A stretch of 64,000 nt of DNA, taken from NCBI RefSeq assembly GCF_003173615.1, contig NZ_QGNA01000001.1, positions 1,612,001 to 1,676,000 on the forward strand, written 5' to 3'. The notes under the pieces are model-generated. The model searched no databases. It worked only from the letters and a program-made list of their open reading frames with translations, and was not told the DNA's origin. The position numbers and the translations under genes are program-made. This document shows positions 6,969 through 15,011 of the stretch, piece after piece (position 1 is the stretch's first letter; every line of letters begins with the position of its first letter). The DNA is from Falsiroseomonas bella (lineage in GTDB: Bacteria; Pseudomonadota; Alphaproteobacteria; Acetobacterales; Acetobacteraceae).

Positions 6969-9926
6969 ATGGCCCAGATCACCGGCACCGGCGGCGATGA
7001 CCTGATCCGCACGGCCGTGGCCGGTGGCTCGAGCAACGGCCTGCCGGATGCGAGCGCGGCCGGCGGCGACGTGATCCTGGGCGCCGAGGGCGACGACACC
7101 ATCCTCTCCGGCACCGGCTGGAACCTGGTCCTCGGCGGGGCCGGTGCGGATTCGATCATGCTCGCCGGCGCGGGCTACGTCTTCGGCGAGGCAGGGTCGG
7201 ATGTGCTGGCCGCGGCGGGTGCAGCCGTGCTCGATGGTGGCGCCGGCGACGACACGCTCGGCGCCACCGCCGGTCCCGGCGCGGTGCTGCGCGGCGGCGA
7301 CGGCGCGGATCGCCTGGCCGGCGGCCCCGGCAAGGACCAGCTGGCCGGCGATGGCGGCGCGGACACCCTGCTCGGCTCCGCGGGCAGCGACAGCCTCGAT
7401 GGCGGCGATGGGCCCGACACCGCCGACTATGGAGGGCTCGGCGCCGGCGTGCATCTGCAGGCCGTCGCGCTTGCGGGCTTCCTGCGGGTGGTGAAGATCG
7501 AGACGAGCAGCGGCGCGGTGCTCGGCGTGGACCGGCTCACCGGCATCGAGGCCCTGGTCGGGACCGCGGGCCATGACCGCCTGGTTGGCGGCGCGCTGGA
7601 TGAGAGCTTCGCCGGTGGCGCCGGCAACGACACGATCCTCGGCGGCGCCGGCTTCGACGTGGTGCGCTACGACGCGGCGAAGGGCGATGTCAGCGTGAAC
7701 CTTGCGACCGGCCGCGCGCAGGACGGGCTGGGCGGGACGGACCTGCTGGCCCTCGCCGCGCGCGGGCGCAGCAGCATCGAGATGGTGGTCGCCGGCGCGG
7801 GCGCGGATACGCTGGTCGGCGACGATGGCGACAACTGGCTGCGCGGCGGCGCCGGCGGTGACCTGATCGATGGCGGCGCGGGCTTCGACGTCGCCGATTG
7901 GCGGGATGATTCCGCGACAACCGGCGTGCTGGCCAATCTCGGCGCGGTTGTCATCGGCGGCGTCGCCGGCGGAACCGCGCGCGATCCCTCCGGCGCGACG
8001 GACACGCTCGCCGGCATCGAGTGGTTGCGCGGCACGCTCGCCGCGGACACGCTGATCGGCTCCGCCGACGACAACCGGCTGCGCGGGCTGCGCGGCGCGG
8101 ATTCGCTCGATGGCGGCGCCGGCTTCGACATGGCCGATCACGCCGATGACGAAGATGCGGACGCCGATGGCCTCGGCGTGATCGTCAACCTCTCCGCGGA
8201 CGCCGTGACCGTTCCGGGCTTCGGCGCCGCGAGCACGCTTGTGGTCGCCGCGCAGCGCGCGCGCGACGGCTGGGGCGACACGGACAGCCTGGCCGGCATG
8301 GAGGGCGCGCGCGGCAGCCTCGCCGACGATTTGCTGATCGGCATGCAGCGCGCGCCGGCCTTCGCCTTCGCCGGCCGGGATCTCTTCGCGCAGGAGGCCT
8401 CCATCCTGCGCGGACTGCTCGGCGCCGACACGCTGATGGCTGCCGCGCCGGAGGATGGCGTGATCGCCAGCTATCACGAGGATCCGTCCGGCATCGTCGC
8501 GCGGCTCGATCTCGGCGGCCTGGTGCAGGACGGCTTCGGCACGCAGGACACGCTGGTCAACATCTTCGGCATCGAGGGCAGCGAAGCGGCCGACGTGATC
8601 ATCGCCGGCGACAACGGGTCCTTCCTGCGCGGCGGCGCGGGTGACGACACGCTGGCGGGCGGCCTCGGCTTCGACCGGCTCGGCTTTGCGCGCGCCGCAT
8701 CCGGCGTGGTGGTGGACCTGCCGGCGGGCACCGCCGCGGACGGCGACGGCGGCACGGACAGCCTCTCCGGCAGCTTCGAGCAGGTGACCGGCAGCGCCTT
8801 CGCCGACCGCATCACCGGCGGCGACGGCGGCACCTGGTTCTTCGGGCTCGCCGGCGCGGACACGCTGGCCGGCGGCGCGGGCGAGGATGTCGTCGCTTAT
8901 CATGCGGCGGCTCACCAGGGCGTCTTCGTCAACCTGCAGGCCGGCTGGGCCTGGGACGGCGACGGCTCCTCCGCGCGCGGCTCGCTCGACCGGTTGAGCG
9001 GCATCGAGCATGCGCTGGGCAGCGCCGGCGCCGACACGCTGTTCGGATCGTCCGGCGCGACCAGCCTGCATGGCGCGGAGGGGGATGATTCGCTCTCCGG
9101 CGGTGGCGGCAATGATGGGCTGATCGGGGCGAGCGGCGCCGACACGCTGGATGGCGGCAGCGGCTTCGACACGACGGAGGGCGGCGCGGGCGACGACCTG
9201 CATCTCGTGAATTCCCGCTTCGACCTGGTGGCGGAAGCGGCCGGCGGCGGCAACGACACGGTGCAGTCCGCCGTCTCCTACTGGCTTGATGCGGCGGCGG
9301 AGATCGAGGTGCTGCGGCTGGCCGGCGGCGCTTCCGTCAACGCCGTCGGCAACGGCTTCGACAACGTGCTGGTCGGCAATGGCGGCGGCAACCGGCTGGA
9401 GGGCGGCGTCGGGCAGGACGAGCTCTTCGGGCTCGACGGCGCGGACACGCTGATCGGCGGCAACGGCGCGGACACGCTCACGGGCCATGACGGCGCCGAC
9501 CTTTTCCATTTCGAGAAGGCGGCCGAGAGCTTCCGGGCCTTCGTGGACAGCGTCACGGACATGGAGACCGGCCTGGACCGCATCGGCTTCACGGCCATCC
9601 CGGGCAAGCTCTTTGCCGGCGTCGCCCCCGTCTCCATCGGTTTCAACGGCGCGCTGCAGCTCGTCTTCGCCAATCTCGGCCCCGGCACGAACCGCTACGC
9701 GGAGGTGATGGATGGCGTGAACGCAGCGCTCGGCGGCTCGGCCAATGTCGCCGCCAGCGGTGCCGTCCTGCAGGTCTGGCATGTGGACGTCGCCGGCGGC
9801 AGTGCGGCGGGCACCTATGTCTTCGTCAATGACGGAATGGAGGGCGCGTCGGCATCCTCCGACATGCTGATCGCCGTCACGCTCTCGGGCGGGCCCCTTT
9901 CGGGCGGGGACTTCCTCCTGGCGTGA
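6969..9926 (+). CDS. Large secreted RTX calcium-binding repeat protein
   Basis: A 985-residue acidic protein made almost wholly of hemolysin-type nonapeptide repeats (GGAGNDTILGG, GGSGFDTTEGG, GADTLIGGNGAD and many degenerate copies). Repeat blocks alternate with longer stretches such as GVxVNLxAG...DGxGGTDxL. There is no N-terminal signal peptide. The C-terminal 150 residues (DLFHFEKAAE..., FVDSVTDMETGLDRIGF) look like the secretion end of type I substrates. Such proteins fold outside the cell on binding calcium. No enzymatic domain was recognised, so a surface-layer, adhesin or matrix role is possible. ATG 6969 was chosen because repeats begin directly after it; AGGAG lies 13 bases upstream, rather far. 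No type I exporter gene is nearby. Confidence 0.85.
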   Translation: MAQITGTGGDDLIRTAVAGGSSNGLPDASAAGGDVILGAEGDDTILSGTGWNLVLGGAGADSIMLAGAGYVFGEAGSDVLAAAGAAVLDGGAGDDTLGATAGPGAVLRGGDGADRLAGGPGKDQLAGDGGADTLLGSAGSDSLDGGDGPDTADYGGLGAGVHLQAVALAGFLRVVKIETSSGAVLGVDRLTGIEALVGTAGHDRLVGGALDESFAGGAGNDTILGGAGFDVVRYDAAKGDVSVNLATGRAQDGLGGTDLLALAARGRSSIEMVVAGAGADTLVGDDGDNWLRGGAGGDLIDGGAGFDVADWRDDSATTGVLANLGAVVIGGVAGGTARDPSGATDTLAGIEWLRGTLAADTLIGSADDNRLRGLRGADSLDGGAGFDMADHADDEDADADGLGVIVNLSADAVTVPGFGAASTLVVAAQRARDGWGDTDSLAGMEGARGSLADDLLIGMQRAPAFAFAGRDLFAQEASILRGLLGADTLMAAAPEDGVIASYHEDPSGIVARLDLGGLVQDGFGTQDTLVNIFGIEGSEAADVIIAGDNGSFLRGGAGDDTLAGGLGFDRLGFARAASGVVVDLPAGTAADGDGGTDSLSGSFEQVTGSAFADRITGGDGGTWFFGLAGADTLAGGAGEDVVAYHAAAHQGVFVNLQAGWAWDGDGSSARGSLDRLSGIEHALGSAGADTLFGSSGATSLHGAEGDDSLSGGGGNDGLIGASGADTLDGGSGFDTTEGGAGDDLHLVNSRFDLVAEAAGGGNDTVQSAVSYWLDAAAEIEVLRLAGGASVNAVGNGFDNVLVGNGGGNRLEGGVGQDELFGLDGADTLIGGNGADTLTGHDGADLFHFEKAAESFRAFVDSVTDMETGLDRIGFTAIPGKLFAGVAPVSIGFNGALQLVFANLGPGTNRYAEVMDGVNAALGGSANVAASGAVLQVWHVDVAGGSAAGTYVFVNDGMEGASASSDMLIAVTLSGGPLSGGDFLLA

Positions 9927-9995
9927 CGCTGGACGCGTCGCGCCCGGCCGGGTAACTCCGCCGGAGGCCGGACGGCGGAGGAGCGACAGGCGCGC

Positions 9996-10676
9996 ATGAT
10001 CAACAAGATCGTCCAGTCCATCGCCGAGGCGCTTGCCGGCGTGAAGGACGGCTCCACCGTGCTGATGGGCGGCTTCGGCGCCGTGGGCCAGCCGGACGAG
10101 CTGATCGAGGGCCTGATCGAGCAGGGCGCGAAGGACCTCACCGTCGTCGCGAACAACGCCGGCGCCGGCCGCGTGGGCCTGGCGAAGCTGATGGAGATCG
10201 GGCGCGTCCGCAAGATCATCTGCTCCTTCCCGCGCTCCGCCGGGTCGGTGGTGTTCGAGGAGCTGTATCGCGCCGGCAAGCTGGAGCTGGAGATCGTGCC
10301 GCAGGGCACGCTGGCCGAGCGCATGCGCGCCGCCGGTGCCGGCATCCCCGCCTTCTACACGCCGACCGGCGCGGGAACGAAGCTGGCGCAGGGCAAGGAG
10401 ACGCGCGACTTCAACGGCCGCGCGCATGTGATGGAGATGGCGCTGAAGGGCGATGTCGCGCTGGTGGAAGCCTGGGAAGGCGACCGCTGGGGCAACCTGA
10501 CCTATCGCGAGAGCGGTCGCAACTTCAACCCGGTGATGGCGATGGCCGCGGAACTGACGGTCGCGCAGGTGCACCATCTGCGCGAGCTCGGCGAGATCAC
10601 GCCGGACAACGTCCACACGCCCGGCATCTTCGTGAACCGCGTCGTCCGCGTGCAGCGCGGCGCGCCTTGGGTCTGA
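9996..10676 (+). CDS. 3-oxoacid / 3-oxoadipate CoA-transferase subunit A
   Basis: A 226-residue alpha subunit of a family I CoA-transferase, which moves CoA from an acyl-CoA such as succinyl-CoA to a 3-oxo acid. It shows the DGSTVLMGGFGAVGQP glycine-rich start, NNAGAGRVGLAKL, and the PTGAGTKLAQGKE loop of the ScoA/PcaI group. Subunit B follows after 14 bases. It heads a run of five closely spaced plus-strand genes: scoA, scoB, enoyl-CoA hydratase, amidase and a small membrane protein. The true substrate (acetoacetate, 3-oxoadipate or another acid) cannot be read from sequence. Confidence 0.9.
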   Translation: MINKIVQSIAEALAGVKDGSTVLMGGFGAVGQPDELIEGLIEQGAKDLTVVANNAGAGRVGLAKLMEIGRVRKIICSFPRSAGSVVFEELYRAGKLELEIVPQGTLAERMRAAGAGIPAFYTPTGAGTKLAQGKETRDFNGRAHVMEMALKGDVALVEAWEGDRWGNLTYRESGRNFNPVMAMAAELTVAQVHHLRELGEITPDNVHTPGIFVNRVVRVQRGAPWV

Positions 10677-10690
10677 GGGAGGCGACGATC

Positions 10691-11329
10691 ATGTGGAACC
10701 GTACCCAGATGGCCGCCCGTGTCGCGCAGGACATCCCGGAAGGCTGGTTTGTCAATCTCGGCATCGGCATCCCGACCATGGTCGCGGATCACGTTCCGGC
10801 CGAGCGCGAGGTGATCCTGCACAGCGAGAACGGCATTTTGGGCATGGGCCCGGCGCCCGCGCCGGACAAGGTCAATGCCTGGCTGGTCAATGCCGGCAAG
10901 CAGCCCGTCACGCTGCGCCCGGGCGGCAGCTTCTTCCACCACGCCGACAGCTTCGCGATGATCCGCGGCGGCCATATCGACCTCTGCGTCCTCGGCGCCT
11001 TCGAGGTGGCGGAGAATGGCGACATCGCCAACTGGGCGACCAGCGAGAACGACAGCGCACCGGCGGTCGGCGGCGCGATGGACCTCGCCGCCGGCGCGAA
11101 GCGCCTGTGGGTGGTGATGGAGCACACCACGAAGGACGGCACGCCGAAGCTGGTGGAGCATTGTGGCTATCCGCTGACGGCGATGGGCGCGGTGCAGCGC
11201 GTCTACACGAACCTCGCCGTGGTGGATGTGGTGCCCGGCCGCGGCTTCGTGGTGCGCGACATCGTGCCGGGCCTGTCGCTCGCCGATGTGCAGGCGAAGA
11301 CCAGCGCCAAGCTTCACGCCGATGGGTGA
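10691..11329 (+). CDS. 3-oxoacid / 3-oxoadipate CoA-transferase subunit B
   Basis: A 212-residue beta subunit, the partner of the preceding gene. The catalytic glutamate is in HSENGILGMGP (the conserved ENG motif), which forms the enzyme-CoA thioester. It also has VNLGIGIPTMVADHVP and GGHIDLCVLGAFEVAENGD as in ScoB/PcaJ. ATG 10691 was chosen because GGGAGG lies 8 bases upstream; the in-frame TTG at 10667 lies inside subunit A. It is co-transcribed with scoA, with the enoyl-CoA hydratase immediately downstream. Confidence 0.9.
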   Translation: MWNRTQMAARVAQDIPEGWFVNLGIGIPTMVADHVPAEREVILHSENGILGMGPAPAPDKVNAWLVNAGKQPVTLRPGGSFFHHADSFAMIRGGHIDLCVLGAFEVAENGDIANWATSENDSAPAVGGAMDLAAGAKRLWVVMEHTTKDGTPKLVEHCGYPLTAMGAVQRVYTNLAVVDVVPGRGFVVRDIVPGLSLADVQAKTSAKLHADG

Positions 11330-11393
11330 TCCCACGTCCGATGATCGGAGCGCCGACAGGCGCGGAGATCTGAATCGGCCGCGCAGTGACCCG

Positions 11394-12158
11394 ATGCAGG
11401 TCCGGTCGGCGCACGACGGCGGCGTGCTGACGCTGACGCTCGACTATCCCGCGCGCCGCAATGCGCTGGCCGTGCCGCTGCGCGAGCAGCTGCACGATTT
11501 GCTGGAAGCCGCGCAGGGCGATCGCGCGGTCGGCGCCATCGTCGTCACCGGCGCGGGTGGCACCTTCTGCTCGGGCGGCGACATCTCGGGGATGGATGTG
11601 CAGGACCATGCCAGCGGGCTCGAGCGCATGCGGCGCACGCATCGCATCATCCGCCTCATGGTCGCGGGCCGCCTGCCCATCGTCGCGGCGGTGGAGGGCT
11701 GGTGCGTCGGCGCGGGGCTTTCGCTCGCCTGCGCCTGCGACACCATCGTCGCCGCCGAGGATGCGCGCTTCATGGCGGGCTTCGGCAAGGTCGGGCTGAT
11801 CGCCGATCTCGGCCTGCCCTTCACCCTGCCCGCGCGCATCGGCAACGGCCGCGCGCGCCAGTTTTTTCTGTACGGGACGCAGGCGACGGCGGCCGAGGGC
11901 GAGCGCATCGGCCTGGTGGACCATGTCGTGCCAAAGGGCGCCGCGCTGGGCAAGGCGCAGGAGCTGGCAAAGTTCCTCGCCGCGCAGGCGCCGCTGCCGA
12001 TCGCGCTGACCAAGCGCCTGCTGGCCGAAGGGCTGGAGCGCGCGCTGGAGGACGAACGGCAATTCCAGACCGCCTGCTTCCTCAGCGCCGACCATGCCGA
12101 GGGCAAGGCGGCCTTCCTGGCCAAGCGTGAACCGAATTTCGGCGGAGGACCGCGATGA
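11394..12158 (+). CDS. Enoyl-CoA hydratase/isomerase family protein
   Basis: A 254-residue crotonase-fold protein. The oxyanion-hole signatures are visible: TGAGGTFCSGGDISGMD near residue 60 and AVEGWCVGAGLSLACACD near residue 105. The C-terminal helices AELAKFLAAQAPLPIALTK-type are normal. The position equivalent to the first catalytic Glu of hydratases is not obvious, so hydratase, isomerase or ring hydrolase activity are all possible. ATG 11394 starts at the usual family N-terminus; an upstream in-frame ATG at 11322 overlaps scoB, and neither start has a clear ribosome site. Its stop overlaps the amidase start (ATGA), which indicates translational coupling. Confidence 0.87.
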   Translation: MQVRSAHDGGVLTLTLDYPARRNALAVPLREQLHDLLEAAQGDRAVGAIVVTGAGGTFCSGGDISGMDVQDHASGLERMRRTHRIIRLMVAGRLPIVAAVEGWCVGAGLSLACACDTIVAAEDARFMAGFGKVGLIADLGLPFTLPARIGNGRARQFFLYGTQATAAEGERIGLVDHVVPKGAALGKAQELAKFLAAQAPLPIALTKRLLAEGLERALEDERQFQTACFLSADHAEGKAAFLAKREPNFGGGPR

Positions 12159-13555
12159 CCCAGTTCTGGCGCCTGCCGGCCACCGAGATCGCCGCGCTGG
12201 TGCGCACGAAGCGCGCCAGCGCGACCGAGGTCGCGAAGGATGCGCTGGCGCGGCTCGATGCCGCCAACCCCGCGATCAACGCCGTGGTGGACCACCGGCC
12301 TGAGGACACGCTGGCGGAAGCCGCGCGCGTGGATGCCATGGTCGCGCGCGGCGAGGATGCCGGCCCGATGGCCGGCGTGCCCGTCACCATCAAGGTGAAT
12401 GTGGACCAGGCGGGCTACGCCACCACCAACGGCCTCAAGATCCAGAAGGACCATCGCGCGACAGAGGACAATCCCGTCGTCGCCAACCTGCGGAAGGCGG
12501 GCGCGGTGATCCTCGGCCGCACCAACACGCCGGCCTTCTCGCTGCGCTGGTTCTGCCGCAACGGCCTGCATGGCCACACGAAGAATCCCTGGGATCCCGG
12601 CATCACGCCCGGCGGCTCCTCCGGCGGCGCGGCGTCGGCGACCGCGGCGGGCATCGGCGCCATCGGGCACGGCACCGACATCGGTGGCTCCGTCCGCTAC
12701 CCGGCCTATGCCTGCGGCATCCACGGCCTGCGGCCGACACTCGGCAGAATCCCGGCCTGGAATCCCTCGCTGCCGGATCGCCACATCGGCGGGCAGATCA
12801 TGGCCGTCTCCGGTCCGCTGGCGCGCACCATCGCCGATGTGAAGCTCGGCTTCGAGGCGATGAGCGCGCGCGACGTGCGCGAGCCCTGGTGGGTGGAGGC
12901 GCCGATGCAGGGCCCGCCCGCACCGAAGCGCGTCGCGCTCTGCATCCGTCCCGAGGGCTTGGCCACCGCCGCACCGGTGGAGGCCGCGCTGCGCGATGCG
13001 GCGAAGCGGCTGGAGGCGGCGGGCTGGACGGTGGAGGAAGCAGCGCTGCCGCCGCTGCGCGAGCCCGCGCAGCTGCAGGCGCTGCTCTGGCTCGCGGAGA
13101 CGCGGCGCGGCCTGAACAAGGCGGTCGCGGCCGAGGACGACCCGGACGCCAGCTTCGTCTACGCGCAGATGGAGGCGCTCTGCCCCGCGCCCGACCTGTT
13201 CGGCTTCATGGATGCGCTGCAGAAGCGCGTCGGCTTCGTGCGGCAATGGATGGAGTTCTTCGAGCGCTTCCCCGTTGCGCTCTGCCCCGTCTCCGCCGAG
13301 CTGCCCTTCCGCGACCTGCAGGACGTCGAGAGCGTCGACAGCTTCCGCGCGGTGATGGAGGCGCAGCTCACCCAGGTCGGCCTGCCGCTGATGGGCCTGC
13401 CGGGGCTGACGGTCACCACCGGCCTGGTCGGGCACGTGCCGGTCGGCGTGCAGCTCGTCGCCGGCCGCTACCGCGAGGACCTGCTGCTGGAAGCCGGCGC
13501 CGCGATCGAGGCCGCGGGCGTGCCCGCGACGCCGGTGGAGCCGGCCCGCGCCTGA
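12155..13555 (+). CDS. Amidase (amidase signature family)
   Basis: A 466-residue amidase that hydrolyses a carboxamide to the acid plus ammonia. The Ser-cisSer-Lys triad can be placed: Lys in VPVTIKVNVD, cis-Ser in PGGSSGGAAS, and nucleophile Ser in GTDIGGSVRYPA. Length and order fit the family. It overlaps the upstream hydratase-like gene by 4 bases. The next gene starts on its stop codon (TGATG). Its presence between CoA-transferase/enoyl-CoA hydratase genes and a nitrile hydratase-like gene suggests it releases a carboxylic acid that is then activated to CoA. GatA is a less likely alternative, because gatB and gatC are absent. Confidence 0.9.
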   Translation: MTQFWRLPATEIAALVRTKRASATEVAKDALARLDAANPAINAVVDHRPEDTLAEAARVDAMVARGEDAGPMAGVPVTIKVNVDQAGYATTNGLKIQKDHRATEDNPVVANLRKAGAVILGRTNTPAFSLRWFCRNGLHGHTKNPWDPGITPGGSSGGAASATAAGIGAIGHGTDIGGSVRYPAYACGIHGLRPTLGRIPAWNPSLPDRHIGGQIMAVSGPLARTIADVKLGFEAMSARDVREPWWVEAPMQGPPAPKRVALCIRPEGLATAAPVEAALRDAAKRLEAAGWTVEEAALPPLREPAQLQALLWLAETRRGLNKAVAAEDDPDASFVYAQMEALCPAPDLFGFMDALQKRVGFVRQWMEFFERFPVALCPVSAELPFRDLQDVESVDSFRAVMEAQLTQVGLPLMGLPGLTVTTGLVGHVPVGVQLVAGRYREDLLLEAGAAIEAAGVPATPVEPARA

Positions 13556-13890
13556 TGGGGCTGTCGCCCCGCGAGATCCTGCTGCGCATCGCCCGCACCG
13601 CGGCGATCGTGCTGGCGGGCGCGGCGGTGCTGCTGCTGGTGCTGCACCTGCTCGCCGGGTTGCCGGACGGGCATCTGCTGATCGTGATCGCGCTGTCCGC
13701 GCCGCTGGCGGCGCTGTTCGGCTGGGTGGTGGCCGAGGCGCTGCGCAGCGGAGTCCTGCCGCATCGTTCCGGCGTGGATGACCGCCTCCGGAACCCGCTG
13801 GCCTTCTGGATCGGCGCTGCGATCTACGCCATCGGCGCGGCCGCGCTGGCGATCATGGCGATCTGGGCGCTGGCGCAGGTCCTGGCCTAG
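13555..13890 (+). CDS. Small membrane protein, unknown
   Basis: A 111-residue protein with about three hydrophobic helices: roughly residues 12-33, 37-57 and 82-108. Between helices two and three is a polar stretch, SGVLPHRSGVDDRLRNP. Its ATG shares a base with the amidase stop (TGATG), so it is translated with the amidase operon. No family was recognised. It ends tail-to-tail with the nitrile hydratase-like gene, and the two stop codons share the palindrome CTAG. Confidence 0.7.
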   Translation: MGLSPREILLRIARTAAIVLAGAAVLLLVLHLLAGLPDGHLLIVIALSAPLAALFGWVVAEALRSGVLPHRSGVDDRLRNPLAFWIGAAIYAIGAAALAIMAIWALAQVLA

Positions 13891-14900
13891 CCAGCCTCTC
13901 CCGGTTCCCGCGCGGGCGTCACGCCGATCATGCTGTCGCGCGTGACCAGCGCCTGCAGCCGCGCCTCGTCCCAGCTTTCCGTGCCGGCCGGGCGTTCCGG
14001 CACCACCAGGTAGCGCAGCTCGCCATTGCTGTCGTGCACGCGCAGCTCCGTGCCCTGCGGCAGCACGGTGCCGAATTCCGCCAGCACGCCGCGCGGATCG
14101 CGCACCGCGCGCGCGCGATAGGCGCGGCTCTTGTACCAAGCGGGCGGGCGGCCCAGCACGCTGCGCGGATAGCAGGAGCAGAGCGTGCAGACGACCAGGT
14201 GGTGCAGCCCGGGGCGATTGAACAGCGCGGCCAGCACCGTCTCGCCGCCGCTGAGGCCGAGTTCCTGCACCGCCGATCCCGCATCGGCGGCAAGCCGCGC
14301 GGCGAAACCCGGATCGGTCCAGGCGCGGGCGACGACTCGCGCGCCGTTATGCGTGCCGCGGCTGTCCATGCGCTCGATCTCGGCACGGATCTCCTCGGCG
14401 CTCAGCACGCCCTGCGCGACGAGCAGGTTGCGCACCGCCAGGCCGCGCAGCCGGAGCGGCGACAGCACCGTCACATGCGCGTCGTCATCCTCCTGGTAGG
14501 GATGATGGTCGTGATCATCGTGATCGTGGTCGTGGTCGTGATCATGCTGGTGCGCGCCGGCCGCGGGCCCCTCCACGCGATCCTCTCCGGCTTCGCGCAG
14601 CCTTGCCTCCTCGGCCTCGATCACGGCCAGCGGCAGCACGCCCTTCTCCACCAGCAGGGAGGAGAAGGCATGGATCCAGCGCTCGTAATAGGGCGTGGAC
14701 CAGTAGGTCTCCTCGTCCAGCGCCTCCTGCACGCGACGGCTCTCATCCGTCGTGAAGAAGCGCCGCTTGCGGTCTGCGAGCAGCATGCGGATTGCGTCCG
14801 CCTCCTTCTCCCAATGCGCGGGCTCGTGCTCGTCGCGCGCGATCGGGGCGACGTGGCGGCCGCCGACATCATGCGGCGGCGGGGCGTGCGGCGCGTCCAT
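13887..14900 (-). CDS. Nitrile hydratase fusion: beta-N domain, His/Asp linker, cobalt-type alpha subunit
   Basis: A 337-residue protein. Residues 1-105 resemble the N-terminal helical domain of nitrile hydratase beta subunits (HDVGG, EPAHWEKEADA, YYERWIHAFSSLLVEKGVL). Residues 117-133 are a His/Asp tract with nine His. Residues 143-337 are a full alpha subunit: metal site VVCTLCSC with Cys 238, 241 and 243, then YPRSVLGRPPAWYKSRAYRAR. The Thr in CTLC is typical of cobalt enzymes (SLC is typical of iron enzymes). The beta C-terminal barrel is missing and no separate subunit or activator gene is in the window. Thiocyanate hydrolase-like activity is an alternative. GTG-free ATG 14900 has a GGAG site. 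The His tract may hold metal. It lies beside the amidase operon but is transcribed towards it. Confidence 0.82.
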   Translation of the reverse strand: MDAPHAPPPHDVGGRHVAPIARDEHEPAHWEKEADAIRMLLADRKRRFFTTDESRRVQEALDEETYWSTPYYERWIHAFSSLLVEKGVLPLAVIEAEEARLREAGEDRVEGPAAGAHQHDHDHDHDHDDHDHHPYQEDDDAHVTVLSPLRLRGLAVRNLLVAQGVLSAEEIRAEIERMDSRGTHNGARVVARAWTDPGFAARLAADAGSAVQELGLSGGETVLAALFNRPGLHHLVVCTLCSCYPRSVLGRPPAWYKSRAYRARAVRDPRGVLAEFGTVLPQGTELRVHDSNGELRYLVVPERPAGTESWDEARLQALVTRDSMIGVTPAREPGEAG

Positions 14901-15011
14901 GCGATCCTCCTGGTCGCGCCGAGTTTGGCACGCGGCGGCGCGTGGGCAAGCCATCGGCTCGACACGTCTTCCCGCCATTGGCAATCTGCGCCGACAATCG
15001 GGAGGGAATTC

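Noticed and set aside
7000-9500. Repeats in the RTX gene as a CRISPR array
   Set aside because: They are degenerate nonapeptide-coding repeats in one open frame, not constant repeats with equal unique spacers.
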